Of a stretch of 64,000 nt of DNA, positions 63,569 to 64,000 are shown piece after piece; within the stretch, counting starts at the first letter, position 1; each line of letters starts with the position of its first letter. The position numbers and the translations under genes are program-made. The notes under the pieces are model-generated. The model was not told where the DNA came from. It worked only from the letters and a program-made list of their open reading frames with translations, and did no database searches. The stretch spans positions 124,001 through 188,000 of the forward strand of contig NZ_FNAN01000004.1 in the NCBI RefSeq assembly GCF_900101885.1, given 5' to 3'. This DNA comes from Dyadobacter soli. GTDB lineage: Bacteria; Bacteroidota; Bacteroidia; Cytophagales; Spirosomataceae.

Positions 63569-63638
63569 GAATGTATTTGATGCGCTTTGGGATTATAAAC
63601 GGGTAAAAATAAACGTAATATTCCAAGATGCCAATATG

Positions 63639-64000
63639 CTAAACCGCATACGAACCGAGAATTCTCTTGATGTATTTACCCAGAATATCAAATTCCAGGT
63701 TAACAGTATCCCCGGCCTTTAACGAATGGAAATTGGTAAAGTTATAGGTGTAAGGGATAATAGCGACCCGAAATGAGTTTTCACCCGAATTGAACACCGT
63801 GAGACTCACACCATTAATGCAAATAGAACCTTTTTCCACAGTAATATTGCCCTTCGAAGCATCATATTCAAAATCGAACAGCCAGCTTCCGTCGCGCTCC
63901 TGCACCTGTGTGCACGTGGCGGTTTGGTCTACATGACCTTGTACGATATGCCCGTCGAAACGGCCGTTTGCGGGCATACAGCGTTCAAGATTTACTTTAC
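63639..64000 (-). CDS. ribE: Riboflavin synthase alpha chain, 5' part missing
   Basis: The last 119 residues of the enzyme that dismutates two 6,7-dimethyl-8-ribityllumazine molecules to riboflavin. Visible motifs include RCMPANGRFDGHIVQGHVDQ, GSWLFDFEY, KGSICINGVSLTVFN and LEFDILGKYI, covering the end of the first and nearly all of the second lumazine-binding barrel. The gene runs past the right edge. It precedes the PASTA gene by about 70 bases on the same strand. Confidence 0.92.
   Translation of the reverse strand, partial: KVNLERCMPANGRFDGHIVQGHVDQTATCTQVQERDGSWLFDFEYDASKGNITVEKGSICINGVSLTVFNSGENSFRVAIIPYTYNFTNFHSLKAGDTVNLEFDILGKYIKRILGSYAV

Overview
The window comes from a Gram-negative Bacteroidetes bacterium, most likely of the Cytophagales (Dyadobacter/Spirosoma type). 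Four lines of evidence support this: a complete gliding/type IX secretion core (gldK-gldL-gldM-gldN with a porP/sprF-like gene upstream), two secreted proteins with C-terminal type A sorting domains, promoters matching the Bacteroidetes form TTG-N17-20-TAnnTTTG, and many Bacteroidetes-type lipoproteins and Tat-exported oxidoreductases. It reads as ordinary chromosome. I saw no rRNA, tRNA, CRISPR array, prophage or complete insertion sequence.

Layout. Positions 1-6000 (minus strand): the start of a sialidase-like lipoprotein, gpsA, a TolC/HlyD-type efflux pair without its pump, and an SpmA-SpmB fusion. Positions 6100-12740: a small lipoprotein, a hipB-hipS pair followed by the wreck of a HipA-type kinase, a T9SS cargo protein, a Crp-type regulator, and a Tat-exported sugar isomerase/oxidoreductase pair. 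Positions 12960-19700: a Na+/H+ antiporter, a subtilisin-like protease, aminopeptidase P, a tandem duplication of a DUF5618-like gene in which each copy is preceded by a repeat made of four mini-hairpins, and an MgtC-like protein.

Positions 19880-26540 hold the main accessory system: six plus-strand genes recognised as eboA-eboF. They encode an EboA helical protein, a TatD-like hydrolase, a UbiA-like prenyltransferase, a dehydroquinate-synthase-like sugar cyclase, a TIM-barrel 'metabolite traffic' protein and an alkaline-phosphatase-superfamily enzyme. In cyanobacteria ebo genes are linked to moving a scytonemin precursor to the periplasm. No scytonemin genes are present here, so the product in this organism is unknown. 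A PQQ-type sugar dehydrogenase lipoprotein follows, and its start codon lies inside a 13-bp inverted repeat. A carboxynorspermidine synthase with a textbook Bacteroidetes promoter comes next.

Positions 29000-49660 are mostly housekeeping: folB, a DivIVA-domain protein, a WD40 protein, a phosphopantetheinyl transferase, galE-rfbB-rfbA for nucleotide sugars, an O-methyltransferase, a LysM lytic transglycosylase, DUF3109, an alkyltransferase-like protein, a sodium:solute symporter, clpS, recR, an exported superoxide dismutase, a TPR protein, a TlpA-type thioredoxin, an azurin and sucD. Positions 49670-58000 carry DUF4271-hemD, then porP/sprF and gldKLMN, the T9SS/gliding motor and its outer-membrane ring. 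This system would export the two sorting-domain proteins in the window. The right end holds a collagen-like lipoprotein, a DUF4230-like protein, miaA, a rhodanese, a large T9SS cargo protein, a PASTA-only protein and a truncated riboflavin synthase gene.
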